Source of the DNA: Anaerolineae bacterium
GTDB lineage: Bacteria; Chloroflexota; Anaerolineae; B4-G1
Direction of reading: 5' to 3'
Assembly: GCA_027079895.1 (NCBI GenBank)
Contig: JALWUZ010000058.1
Span: forward strand, 1 to 28,966
DNA: 28,966 nt
Positions 1-6,733 of this stretch are shown here, one piece after another; the first letter of the stretch is position 1; each line of letters opens with the position of its first letter. A model generated the notes under the pieces. It had not been told where the DNA came from. It did no database searches and saw only the letters and a list, made by a program, of their open reading frames with translations. Both the position numbers and the translations under genes were made by a program.

Positions 1-603
1 CCCGTCCAGCCCCATCGGCAGAATCCCGACCAGCAGATACCCCCACCAGGAGAGCGGGCGCAGCCGTCGCCGTACCAGCGTGAAGAGCACCCCGGCGATG
101 AAGATCGTCCCGTAGATCGCCGTGCAACGTTGACAGAGAGCCATCTTGTACCCCAGCGACGGTGTGCCGACGAAAGCGCGGGTCTCCGGGCCGAAGGGGG
201 AGTTCACCAGGCCCCACGCGGTCAACTCGTCGAGGGAATAGGCCGCCTGGGGGCCGAACAGGAACCACGACCGCTGCGGCAGTTGATTGCACAGCGGCTT
301 GTAGACGGCGTAGATGGCGCGGGCCGGGAGTTCGAGCCCGGCGTGCATCAGCACCGGCGCGAGCACCGGGAGCCCGATGTAGAGAAACGCCATCAGGTTG
401 AACAGCACCAGCCAGTGCTTGGAGAGCACGAAGATGATTCGGTCGGCGACGAGCACAATGCGCCGTTGAATCGGCCCCAACTTCTGCTCCTGCTGCGCCT
501 GCCGCGAGGCCTGGAGACGGGCCAGTTCCTCCAGCAGCATAGCCGTCTGAGCGTCGGTGGGCTCCAAAACGGAACGGGGTAAGTCTGATTGTCGTTTGTC
601 CAA
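1..603 (-). CDS. DUF2085 family membrane protein, 3' truncated by window edge
   Basis: This reading frame was found by translating the complement; 201 codons lie in the window and the C-terminus is cut off. It starts at TTG (603-601), preceded by GGAAAG. An in-frame TAA lies shortly upstream, so the start cannot be far away; the next ATG is at 540. Residues 1-45 are a hydrophilic, Gln-rich, probably helical segment. Hydrophobic segments follow at about 62-87, 160-178 and 185-200. Two motifs point to DUF2085: C-N-Q-L-P-Q-R-S with FLFG (105-117) and C-Q-R-C-T-A-I-Y-G (157-165), matching the family's His/Asn-Q-x-P-x-R-S and C-x-R-C-T-G-I-Y patterns. The Cys residues suggest metal or redox binding, but the family has no established function. 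It is divergent from mtnP and has its own promoter at 639-666. Confidence 0.78.
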   Translation of the reverse strand, partial: MDKRQSDLPRSVLEPTDAQTAMLLEELARLQASRQAQQEQKLGPIQRRIVLVADRIIFVLSKHWLVLFNLMAFLYIGLPVLAPVLMHAGLELPARAIYAVYKPLCNQLPQRSWFLFGPQAAYSLDELTAWGLVNSPFGPETRAFVGTPSLGYKMALCQRCTAIYGTIFIAGVLFTLVRRRLRPLSWWGYLLVGILPMGLDG

Positions 604-638
604 TGGGCTTTCCTTGCGATTGCGGGTTAGCGGCGGGC

Positions 639-666
639 ATTATAGCACAAACGAGTGCTTCCACAA
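639..666 (-). promoter_or_regulatory. Sigma70-type promoter for the DUF2085 gene
   Basis: On the minus strand, TTGTGG (666-661) and a perfect TATAAT (644-639) are separated by 16 nt. Transcription would begin near 632, about 30 nt before the TTG start codon. Confidence 0.7.
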
Positions 667-747
667 GGAATTGGGCGGATGGGGGCTTTCCTGCCGTGCA
701 ACCTCCCCTCACCCGTCCGGCATCGCCTCCCGACCTCTATGGCCCAT

Positions 748-776
748 TTGTTCCGCCCCCCGTTTTGTGATACAAT
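748..776 (+). promoter_or_regulatory. Sigma70-type promoter for mtnP
   Basis: TTGTTC (748-753) and TACAAT (771-776) are separated by exactly 17 nt. The predicted start near 783 leaves a leader of about 35 nt containing AGGAGG just before the mtnP ATG at 818. Confidence 0.7.
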
Positions 777-817
777 TTCGGCGGCTTGTCGCCAATACCC
801 TGACGTAGGAGGCTGCA

Positions 818-1690
818 ATGAGCAACGACCCCATCCGCATCGGCGTCATCGGCGGTTCCGGCCTGTACGCGATGGAGGGCTTGAGCGATGTCGAGGAGCG
901 CACCATCACCACCCCCTTCGGCGACCCGTCGGACGCCGTGATTATCGGCACTCTGGAAGGCGTCCGCGTCGCCTTCCTCGCCCGGCACGGGCGCGGCCAC
1001 CGCCTCACCCCGACCGAGGTCAACTATCGGGCCAACATCTACGCCCTCAAGAGCCTGGGCGTCGAGCAGGTCATCTCCGTCAGCGCGTGCGGCTCGCTTC
1101 GGGAGCACCTCCACCCCGGCGAAATCGTCATCCCCGACCAACTGTTCGACTTCACCAAGAAGCGGGAGTACACCTTCTTCGGCGGCGGACTGGTGGCCCA
1201 CATCGGCACCGCCGAGCCGTTCTGCCCGCGCCTCTCCGCGCTCCTGGCGGACGCCGTCGCCGCGTCCGGCGGGACGGTGCATCGCGGCGGGCGATTCATC
1301 ACCATCGAGGGCCCGCGCTTCAGCACCAAAGGGGAGAGCCACACCTTCCGCGCCTGGGGGATGGACATCATCGGCATGACTACCTCCCCGGAGGCGTTCC
1401 TGGCCCGCGAGGCGGAGATGTGCTACGCGGTCATGGCGCACGTCACCGATTACGACGTGTGGCACGAAACCGAGGAGCCGGTCAGCGTCGAGGCGGTCAT
1501 CCGCATCCTTCGCCAGAACACCGACCTGGCCCAGCGGGCCATCCGCCGCCTGGTGCCCATCCTGGCGACGGGGGAGCGCACCTGCGAGTGCGGCCAGTCG
1601 CTGGCGACCGCCCTCATCACCCAGCCGGACACAATCCCACCGGCGACGCGCGAGCGGCTCGCCCTGCTGGTGGAACATCGCCTGCCGTGA
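818..1690 (+). CDS. mtnP: S-methyl-5'-thioadenosine phosphorylase
   Basis: This enzyme cleaves 5'-methylthioadenosine with phosphate to adenine and 5-methylthioribose-1-phosphate, the entry step of methionine salvage and of polyamine by-product removal. The 290 residues match the usual length of the PNP/MTAP (type I trimeric) family. Visible hallmarks are the N-terminal phosphate loop GVIGGSGLY (9-17), TPFGDPS (32-38), ARHGRGH (55-61), NYRAN (69-73), SACGSLRE (89-96), EGPRFST (164-170), the purine-pocket MTTSPEAFLA (187-196), and TDYDVW (210-215) with Asp211 and Asp213. The DYDxW context and the Ser-Ala-Cys-Gly-Ser segment fit MTAP better than purine nucleoside phosphorylase. It has a good AGGAGG site and its own promoter. 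Its TGA overlaps a GTG codon of the next gene, so the two are probably co-transcribed. Some close relatives also accept inosine, so substrate range is inferred. Confidence 0.93.
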   Translation: MSNDPIRIGVIGGSGLYAMEGLSDVEERTITTPFGDPSDAVIIGTLEGVRVAFLARHGRGHRLTPTEVNYRANIYALKSLGVEQVISVSACGSLREHLHPGEIVIPDQLFDFTKKREYTFFGGGLVAHIGTAEPFCPRLSALLADAVAASGGTVHRGGRFITIEGPRFSTKGESHTFRAWGMDIIGMTTSPEAFLAREAEMCYAVMAHVTDYDVWHETEEPVSVEAVIRILRQNTDLAQRAIRRLVPILATGERTCECGQSLATALITQPDTIPPATRERLALLVEHRLP

Positions 1691-1692
1691 CG

Positions 1693-2523
1693 ATGACCGC
1701 TCTCCCGTCGGGCTTCCGGTTCAGTCAGGCCGCCTTGCAGGATTACGTGGACTGCCCGCGCCGTTTTCATCTGCGGTACGTGCGGCAGGTCGCCTGGCCC
1801 GCGGTGACGGCGACCCCGGCGGCGGAGTGGGAACGCCATCTGGCGAACGGGGCCGCCTTCCACCGCCTGGTGCAGCAACACCTGCTGGGCATCCCCGCGG
1901 AGCGGCTGAGCCATACCATCGCCGACGACGACCTGCGCCGCTGGTGGCGCAACTATCTCACCGGCGGGCCGCGCGGTCTGCCGGAGACGCGCTACCCGGA
2001 GACGGTGCTCTCGGCCCCGCTGGGCGGCTACCGGCTGGTGGCGAAGTACGACCTGGTCGCGGTGGCCGCCGGAGAGCGGGCGGTCATCGTGGACTGGAAG
2101 ACGGCCCGGCGACGCCCCCGGCGGGAACATCTGGCCCGGCGGCTTCAGACGCGGGTCTATCCCTACCTGCTGGTGCGGGCGGGAGCGCACCTCGGCGGCG
2201 GGCAGCCCTTCGCGCCGGAGCAGGTGGAGATGGTCTACTGGTTCGCCGACTTCCCAGGGCAGGAGGAGCGTTTCGCCTACGACGAGGAGCGGTACCTGGC
2301 GGACGAGGCTTACCTGGCCGACCTGGTGCAGGAGATCACCGCCCGCGCCGACGACTTCCCGCTGACGGAGGAGACGGCCCGCTGCCGCCACTGCCCCTAC
2401 CGCTCCCTCTGCCGACGCGGAGAGCGGGCCGGCCCTTTCGCCGAACTCGCCGCGGAGGTGGAGGGCGAGACGGACTTCGACCTGATCCTCGACATCGAGC
2501 AGATCGCAGAGTTGGCGTTCTGA
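1693..2523 (+). CDS. Cas4/RecB-like PD-(D/E)XK nuclease with Cys cluster
   Basis: This is a stand-alone 276-residue nuclease domain of the PD-(D/E)XK RecB/Cas4 group. The core motifs are in order: Phe-His (56-57), KYDLVAV with Asp119/120 (118-123), IVDWKTAR with Asp134 and Lys136 (132-139), and QTRVYPYLL (152-160). An Fe-S cluster is suggested by one Cys after the first helix (Cys21 in YVDCPRRF) and three near the C-terminus (Cys231, Cys234, Cys240, spacing C-x2-C-x5-C), the arrangement of Cas4 and AddB. No helicase domain is present. ATG 1693 is chosen; GTG 1687, overlapping the mtnP stop, is an alternative two codons upstream. There is no CRISPR array or other cas gene in the window, so a CRISPR role is not supported. 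A role in DNA end processing or repair is inferred. Confidence 0.85.
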   Translation: MTALPSGFRFSQAALQDYVDCPRRFHLRYVRQVAWPAVTATPAAEWERHLANGAAFHRLVQQHLLGIPAERLSHTIADDDLRRWWRNYLTGGPRGLPETRYPETVLSAPLGGYRLVAKYDLVAVAAGERAVIVDWKTARRRPRREHLARRLQTRVYPYLLVRAGAHLGGGQPFAPEQVEMVYWFADFPGQEERFAYDEERYLADEAYLADLVQEITARADDFPLTEETARCRHCPYRSLCRRGERAGPFAELAAEVEGETDFDLILDIEQIAELAF

Positions 2524-2546
2524 ACTTGTGACGGAGGAGGGACGAG

Positions 2547-3395
2547 ATGAAGTACGCTCTGTTGCTCACGAGTTGTCTGCTGCTTTTCGGCCTGCTGTCC
2601 CCGTCCGGCGGGGCGCACGCGCAGGGAGTCGGAAACGGAGCCTGGTGGGGGGACTACTTCGCCAATCCCGACCTCAGCGGCAGCCCGGCGCTGAGCCGCT
2701 ACGACGCACAACTCGATTTCAGTTGGGGACGGGGCGGCCCCGGCGACGGTCTCCCGGCCGACAACTTCTCCGTCCGCTGGGTGCGGGAGGAGTGGTTCGC
2801 CGGAGGCACCTACCGCTTCCAACTCCTCTCCGACGACGGCGTGCGGCTGTGGGTCGGCGAGCAACTGGTGGTGGACGAGTGGCACGACCGCTGGGCGGAG
2901 CCGCTGGCGGTGGATTGCTACATCCCGGAGGGGATTCATCGCATGCGGGTCGAGTACTACGACCACACCGGCGACGCCACTTTCCAACTCACCTGGCACC
3001 GGCTGGTCGGCGGGAGCACCTGGTACGGGGAGTACTTCGCCAATCGGGACCTGGAGGGCTGGCCGGTGCTCACGCGCGACGACCCGGCCATTGATTTCGA
3101 CTGGGGGACCGGCAGCCCGGACCCGGCCGTCCCCGCCGATGATTTCTCCGTCCGCTGGCGGCACACGTTGCAGTTCGACGCCGGGGACTACCGCTTCTAC
3201 GCCGACAGCGACGACGGGGTGCGGCTGTGGGTGGACGGTCGCCTGCTGATTGACGCCTGGCAGCCGATGCGGGGGCAGCGGCAGAAGGTCGTCTGGCTCT
3301 CGGCGGGGGAGCACGTGGTGCGGCTGGAGTACTACGAGAAGAGCGGCGCGGCCCAGGTACGGCTCACCTGGCAGCGGTTGCGGGGGAAGAAGTGA
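2547..3395 (+). CDS. Secreted protein with two tandem PA14 domains
   Basis: The protein of 282 residues begins with a clear signal peptide: MKYALLL, a Leu-rich core, and a probable cleavage after Ala25 (A-H-A). Two PA14-type beta-barrel domains follow, about 33-153 and 158-278. They are internal duplicates: each has W-(W/Y)-G-(D/E)-YFAN at its start, PADxFSVRW in the middle, SDDGVRLWV (95-103 and 221-229) and R-(V/L)-EYY...LTW at its end. PA14 domains bind carbohydrates in many glycosidases, adhesins and toxins; the SDDG turn usually contributes to a ligand or calcium site. No catalytic domain accompanies them, so a cell-surface or extracellular glycan-binding role is inferred. A strong GGAGGAGGG lies 5 nt before ATG, and the gene follows the nuclease by 23 nt, consistent with the same transcript. 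Confidence 0.85.
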   Translation: MKYALLLTSCLLLFGLLSPSGGAHAQGVGNGAWWGDYFANPDLSGSPALSRYDAQLDFSWGRGGPGDGLPADNFSVRWVREEWFAGGTYRFQLLSDDGVRLWVGEQLVVDEWHDRWAEPLAVDCYIPEGIHRMRVEYYDHTGDATFQLTWHRLVGGSTWYGEYFANRDLEGWPVLTRDDPAIDFDWGTGSPDPAVPADDFSVRWRHTLQFDAGDYRFYADSDDGVRLWVDGRLLIDAWQPMRGQRQKVVWLSAGEHVVRLEYYEKSGAAQVRLTWQRLRGKK

Positions 3396-3409
3396 GCCTG
3401 ACTGCTTTC

Positions 3410-3438
3410 CTCGTTCCCACGCTCTGCGTGGGAGCGAG
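3410..3438. repeat. REP-like palindrome, copy 1
   Basis: The palindrome is CTCGTTCCCACGC, a short TCT loop, then GCGTGGGAGCGAG. It forms a strong hairpin directly after the PA14 gene and may also serve as a transcript end. The CGTTCCCACGC...GCGTGGGAACG core belongs to a widespread extragenic palindrome type; a second copy lies 19 bp away. Confidence 0.8.
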
Positions 3439-3456
3439 CACATCACATACTTCTGC

Positions 3457-3484
3457 CTCGTTCCCACGCTCCGGCGTGGGAACG
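3457..3484. repeat. REP-like palindrome, copy 2
   Basis: The element is CTCGTTCCCACGCTCCGGCGTGGGAACG. It is in direct orientation with copy 1, with arms CGTTCCCACGC and GCGTGGGAACG and the same left half. It lies just before the promoter of the arsR-like gene, so the pair separates two transcription units. Confidence 0.8.
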
Positions 3485-3497
3485 CGCGTCCTCAGCC

Positions 3498-3525
3498 TTG
3501 ACAAATCGTGGTTCTGCGGTAACAT
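3498..3525 (+). promoter_or_regulatory. Promoter for the arsR-like/phosphatidyltransferase operon
   Basis: A perfect TTGACA (3498-3503) is followed after 16 nt by TAACAT (3520-3525). A better -10-like TATAAG at 3525-3530 sits at a poor 21-nt spacing, so the exact -10 is uncertain. The adjacent palindromes at 3537-3556 could bind the ArsR protein. Confidence 0.5.
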
Positions 3526-3536
3526 ATAAGCAACCC

Positions 3537-3556
3537 TTTATAAAACATCCGTTTAT
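3537..3556. promoter_or_regulatory. Possible ArsR operator (AT-rich palindromes)
   Basis: TTTATAAA (3537-3544) is a perfect 8-bp palindrome. ATAAA (3540-3544) also pairs with TTTAT (3552-3556) across 7 nt. Both lie between the promoter and the ATG of the ArsR-type gene, where autoregulators of this family usually bind. This is an inference from position and symmetry only. Confidence 0.35.
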
Positions 3557-3568
3557 CCGACGGCAGCG

Positions 3569-3895
3569 ATGACCGGTCAGGCGCGTACCCCCTCCGGCGA
3601 GCAGTTGCGGGCCTTAGCCCGTTACTTCTACGCCCTCAAAGACCTCATGCGGCTGCGCATCTTGGTGACGCTCTCCGAACAGGGGGAGATGACGGTCACC
3701 GAGTTGGCGCGTGCTCTGCACGTCAGCCAGCCGCTGGTCTCCTTCCACCTGCGGCCACTGCGGGCGCAGGGGCTGGTGCGGGTGCGCCGGGCCGGGCGGG
3801 AGGTCTACTGCTCAGTGGCCCGCGCTGAGATTCGCCGCCGTCAGGCCGAATTCCTGGCTCTGTTAGGGGCGGACGACGAGGTGGATGATGAGTGA
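3569..3895 (+). CDS. ArsR-family winged-helix transcriptional regulator
   Basis: This 108-residue protein has the size of single-domain ArsR/SmtB repressors. The helix-turn-helix is at about 41-63: MTVTELARALHVSQPLVSFH, followed by LRPLRAQGLVRVRRAGREVYCSV, the recognition helix and beta wing. An N-terminal RYFYALKDLMRLRIL helix precedes it. The metal-sensing Cys pair of the ArsR recognition helix (ELCVCDL) is absent and only Cys81 is present. It is therefore probably not an arsenic or cadmium sensor and may answer to another cue. Its last codons overlap the next gene by 11 bp, implying tight co-expression with the phosphatidyltransferase and probable control of its own operon. Confidence 0.88.
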   Translation: MTGQARTPSGEQLRALARYFYALKDLMRLRILVTLSEQGEMTVTELARALHVSQPLVSFHLRPLRAQGLVRVRRAGREVYCSVARAEIRRRQAEFLALLGADDEVDDE

Positions 3896-4559
3896 TGTCC
3901 AGCGAGTGGCACTGAAGTTGAAGAGCGGGCGCACCGCCAAAAGGAAACAGCGGTCGCCCCGTTGGGAGACGTTCACCGACATGGCACGGGAGAAGGCAGC
4001 GGTGATCACCGTCCCCATCGCCAAAGGACTCGAACGGTTGGGCGTTCATCCCAACACGCTCACCATCGTGGGGATGCTCCTCCAGGCGGCGGTGGGAGTC
4101 GTCTTCGCTCTGGGGCACATCGTGTTGGGAGGCTGGCTGCTGCTGGCTATCGCCCCGGTGGATGCCCTGGACGGAGCCCTCGCCCGCGCCAGCGGACGTC
4201 AGAGCCTCTTCGGGGCCTTCCTGGACTCCACCCTCGACCGCCTCTCCGACGCGGTGCTCATCCTGGGGCTGGCGACTCACTACATGCTCCGTCAGGAGTA
4301 CCTCCCCGTCGCCCTGCTGCTGATCTCGCTGGTGGCCGCCTTGCTGGTGAGTTACACCCGCGCCAGGGCGGAGGCCCTGGGGCTCCCCTGCAAAGTGGGG
4401 CTGCTGACCCGGTTGGAGCGCATTCTCCTCATCGCCACTCTGTGCGCGTTGGGGCTGCCGCTGGTGATGATCTGGCTGCTGATGACGCTCTCGGTCTTCA
4501 CCGTCTTCCAGCGCGTCCTGCACGTCTACGCCGCCTCTCGACGGATCGAGGGGGAGTGA
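3885..4559 (+). CDS. CDP-alcohol phosphatidyltransferase family membrane enzyme
   Basis: Members of this family transfer a phosphatidyl group from a CDP-alcohol to a second alcohol in phospholipid synthesis (for example PgsA, PssA, inositol-phosphate synthases). The full catalytic signature is present as D-x2-DG-x2-AR...G-x3-D-x3-D: Asp93, Asp96-Gly97, Ala100-Arg101, Gly110, Asp114, Asp118. The preceding GVHPNTLTIVGM (53-64) is also typical. Hydrophobic segments are at about 59-79, 80-95, 122-140, 143-160 and 176-206. A basic 30-residue N-terminal tail precedes the domain. Of 224 residues, none identifies the acceptor alcohol, so phosphatidylglycerol-phosphate or phosphatidylinositol-phosphate synthesis are both possible. 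The start may be ATG 3885 or the adjacent ATG 3888; either overlaps the arsR-like gene. Confidence 0.88.
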   Translation: MMSDVQRVALKLKSGRTAKRKQRSPRWETFTDMAREKAAVITVPIAKGLERLGVHPNTLTIVGMLLQAAVGVVFALGHIVLGGWLLLAIAPVDALDGALARASGRQSLFGAFLDSTLDRLSDAVLILGLATHYMLRQEYLPVALLLISLVAALLVSYTRARAEALGLPCKVGLLTRLERILLIATLCALGLPLVMIWLLMTLSVFTVFQRVLHVYAASRRIEGE

Positions 4560-4605
4560 GGTATCACCCCCCGCTGACCACCAACCTTATGTTTCGCAAA
4601 AGCGG

Positions 4606-4634
4606 ATGGCACGAGTGAGATTTCCTCGTGCCAT
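4606..4634 (+). terminator. Hairpin after the phosphatidyltransferase gene
   Basis: A perfect 10-bp inverted repeat, ATGGCACGAG (4606-4615) and CTCGTGCCAT (4625-4634), has a 9-nt loop. It lies 47 nt after the stop codon. There is no T-run after it, so it may be a weak or factor-assisted terminator or an mRNA-stabilising stem. Confidence 0.5.
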
Positions 4635-4666
4635 TCGTGGTCTATGCGCCTTTCGGAATTGAGCCG

Positions 4667-4694
4667 TTGACCATCTGACGAAAAAGCGTACAAT
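4667..4694 (+). promoter_or_regulatory. Sigma70-type promoter for the psiE-like gene
   Basis: TTGACC (4667-4672) and TACAAT (4689-4694) are 16 nt apart. A GAGGAGG ribosome-binding site follows at about 4708-4714, before ATG 4723. Confidence 0.7.
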
Positions 4695-4722
4695 ACGACC
4701 ACAGGATGAGGAGGGATTAGCA

Positions 4723-5220
4723 ATGGGAAACGGGAAACATCCTCCGCCGCTGGCCTCGGTCGGAGTGCTGATGCGCTCGCTGGAGTTCGTCGAGGATGTG
4801 ATTCACTACGCCATCTCCGCCGTGCTGATTGTGGCGATGGTGGCCTTGTTGATTTCCGCGTCAACGGAGTTCGTCCGCACGCTGGGCGGCGACCTGAAAT
4901 CCGGCACTCTGCGGCTGCTGGACAGCGTACTGCTGGTGATGATGCTGGTCGAGATTCTGGGGACCATCAGCATATCGCTGCGTCAGCATACCCTGGCCCC
5001 GGAGCAGTTCCTCATCATCGGGATTATCGCGGCCATCCGGCGCATGCTGGTCATCACGGCGGAACAGACGGAGTTGCTCCACGAGCCGGAGACGTTCAAA
5101 CTGGTGTTGTGGGAGTTGCTGCTGTTGGGGATGTTGGTGATCGTGCTTTCGGGGGCGATCTACCTGCTGCACCGCACTCAAGAGGAGCGCAGACAGCCTG
5201 ACGCGGACACCGCCGAATGA
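4723..5220 (+). CDS. PsiE-family (phosphate-starvation-inducible) membrane protein
   Basis: This 165-residue integral membrane protein has four predicted helices at about 27-47, 64-84, 95-112 and 128-149. The segment between the second and third helices, H-T-L-A-P-E-Q-F-L-I-I-G-I followed by AAIRR (89-107), and the preceding LLxVEI fit the PsiE family (Pfam PsiE). The E. coli founder is induced by phosphate starvation, but its molecular function is unknown. The tail is acidic and polar. The gene has its own promoter and a strong Shine-Dalgarno sequence; the TPR gene follows 39 nt later. The family call rests on recognised sequence pattern and topology; function cannot be inferred further. Confidence 0.75.
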   Translation: MGNGKHPPPLASVGVLMRSLEFVEDVIHYAISAVLIVAMVALLISASTEFVRTLGGDLKSGTLRLLDSVLLVMMLVEILGTISISLRQHTLAPEQFLIIGIIAAIRRMLVITAEQTELLHEPETFKLVLWELLLLGMLVIVLSGAIYLLHRTQEERRQPDADTAE

Positions 5221-5259
5221 GACCGTCCGCTCAAGAGCACGCCCAGACCGGTATCCCCG

Positions 5260-6657
5260 ATGAGCGCGAGAGTCAGCCGTTTCATTCTTATCGTTGCGTT
5301 GCTGCTGGCCCTGCTGCCGACGCTGCGCCCGGCCCCTGCTCCCTACCTGGCCGCTCTGTGGCAGGGGGATGAGCACGCCGCCCGCTTGGAGCGCACCGCC
5401 GCCGCCGAAGCGTATCGCCAAGCCGCCGCCCTGCGCCCCGACGCCCCGCAGCCTTACCTGCGGCTGGCCCGGCTCTACCTGGACTGGGGCCGTCCTGACG
5501 ACAGCCGGCTCGCCATCGCCGCGGGAGCCCGTCGGGGCGCGGACGAGGCCGCCCTGGAACGGTTGCGGATGAAGGCCGCTGTCGCCCGCGCCGATTGGGA
5601 AGCCGTGGTGGAGCACGGTCAGCGGCTGCTTGCCCTCGCCCCCGCCGGCGACGCGGCCCTGGACGCCCATCGCGCCCTGGGACGGGCCTACATCGAGTCG
5701 CACGCCTGGCCCTCCGCCGTGGGGGAGTACCTGTCGCTGGTGCAAGCCGTCCCTATGGACGCCGCTGCGCAAGAGAACCTCGGTCTCCTGCTGCTCCCCA
5801 CCGACCCCGCCGCAGCCGCTGTCCACCTGCACGCCGCCGGGAGCGACCGCGCGGCACGCTATCTCGAACTGACCGCCGCGTCCGCCATCCCGTCCTACCG
5901 CGCTATGCTGACCGGTCGGGCCCTCTGCGGGGAGGAGGAGTGGGCTCTGGCGGTGCTCCACCTCGAACAGGCCGCCGCCGACCGCCCCAATTACGCCGAT
6001 GCCCACGCTTACCTGGGATACGCGCTGCTCCAATCCGGCTTCACCGCCCGCGCCGCCGCCCACCTCTCGCTGGCGGTCTCCCTGACCCCCTGGTCGGTCG
6101 TCGCCCGCACTTTCCAGGGGATGTACTACGAGCGGCAGGGAGACCTCGACAGGGCCCGCGCCGAGTACGAGACGGCCTACGACCTCGACCCCGGCAATCC
6201 GGCCACCTGCATCGCCCTGGGGCGGGTGTGGGCCGCCGCCGGGCGGTACGACGTGGCGGAAATCTGGCTGCGGGAGGCGGTCGAGTTGGAGCCGGACGAC
6301 CCGGAGTTATGGCGCGTCCTGGCCGACTTCTACCTCGACCACCGGCTGGACGTGGCGGGGCAGGGAACGGCGGCGACGGAGCGTCTGCTGGCCCTGCGTC
6401 CCGACGACGCCACGGCCCACGATCTGCGGGGCTGGGCGGCCTTCCTCGCCGACGACTACGGCACGGCGGAGTCGCACCTGCGGCGGGCGGTCGCGCTGGA
6501 TCCCACGTTGGCGACGGCGCACTATCACCTGGGGGTGCTGCTGACGGCCCAGGACGAGCCCTCGGCGGCGCGGACGGAGTTCATCCGGGCGGTGGATCTG
6601 GACACGACGGGCGCGTTGCGTCCCCTCGTCGCGCGGTACTGCCGCTGCGATTCTTGA
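5260..6657 (+). CDS. Membrane-anchored or secreted TPR-repeat protein
   Basis: The protein has 465 residues. A basic start and a hydrophobic stretch at about 8-22 (FILIVALLLALLP) form a signal peptide or signal anchor. The remainder is tetratricopeptide repeats with the usual W/L-G-Y-A-F-A-P spacing; clear examples are AEAYRQAAALRPDAPQPYLR, YLGYALLQSG, ARAEYETAYDLDPGNPATC, and the final two LRRAVALDPTLATAHYHLG-type units. TPR arrays are protein-binding scaffolds and carry no catalytic motif. The product therefore probably organises partners at the outer face of the membrane. It is probably co-transcribed with the PsiE-like gene. The next promoter's -35 box lies inside its last codons. Confidence 0.85.
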   Translation: MSARVSRFILIVALLLALLPTLRPAPAPYLAALWQGDEHAARLERTAAAEAYRQAAALRPDAPQPYLRLARLYLDWGRPDDSRLAIAAGARRGADEAALERLRMKAAVARADWEAVVEHGQRLLALAPAGDAALDAHRALGRAYIESHAWPSAVGEYLSLVQAVPMDAAAQENLGLLLLPTDPAAAAVHLHAAGSDRAARYLELTAASAIPSYRAMLTGRALCGEEEWALAVLHLEQAAADRPNYADAHAYLGYALLQSGFTARAAAHLSLAVSLTPWSVVARTFQGMYYERQGDLDRARAEYETAYDLDPGNPATCIALGRVWAAAGRYDVAEIWLREAVELEPDDPELWRVLADFYLDHRLDVAGQGTAATERLLALRPDDATAHDLRGWAAFLADDYGTAESHLRRAVALDPTLATAHYHLGVLLTAQDEPSAARTEFIRAVDLDTTGALRPLVARYCRCDS

Positions 6658-6681
6658 CAGGGGATTGTTGTCGAGTATCAT
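6654..6681 (+). promoter_or_regulatory. Sigma70-type promoter for rlmN
   Basis: A perfect TTGACA (6654-6659) overlaps the stop codon of the TPR gene; TATCAT (6676-6681) follows after 16 nt. The predicted transcript start is near 6688-6689, exactly at the ATG of a short leader frame. Confidence 0.7.
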
Positions 6682-6688
6682 GGCCGAT

Positions 6689-6733
6689 ATGGTGAGAGTT
6701 CGTTCAACAGGTATAGCCGTCTCCCGCCGATGA
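6689..6733 (+). CDS. Possible 14-residue leader peptide coupled to rlmN
   Basis: The frame encodes MVRVRSTGIAVSRR and stops at TGA 6731-6733, which overlaps the rlmN ATG (6730-6732) as ATGA. Its ATG coincides with the predicted transcription start, so it would be read as a leaderless message. The rlmN start itself has no recognisable Shine-Dalgarno sequence, which makes translational coupling plausible. The peptide is strongly basic. It may be a chance frame; support comes from the geometry alone. Confidence 0.35.
   Translation: MVRVRSTGIAVSRR

Noticed and set aside
737..1678. Long minus-strand frame (313 aa) opposite mtnP
   Set aside because: It is a shadow of a highly GC-biased gene on the other strand; no recognised domain, no ribosome-binding site, and it would cover a certain MTAP gene.
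655..1692. Upstream extension of the nuclease frame through mtnP
   Set aside because: The open frame continues upstream by chance in a GC-rich gene; the extension is Arg/His/Pro-rich and overlaps mtnP. The real start is at 1693 (or GTG 1687).
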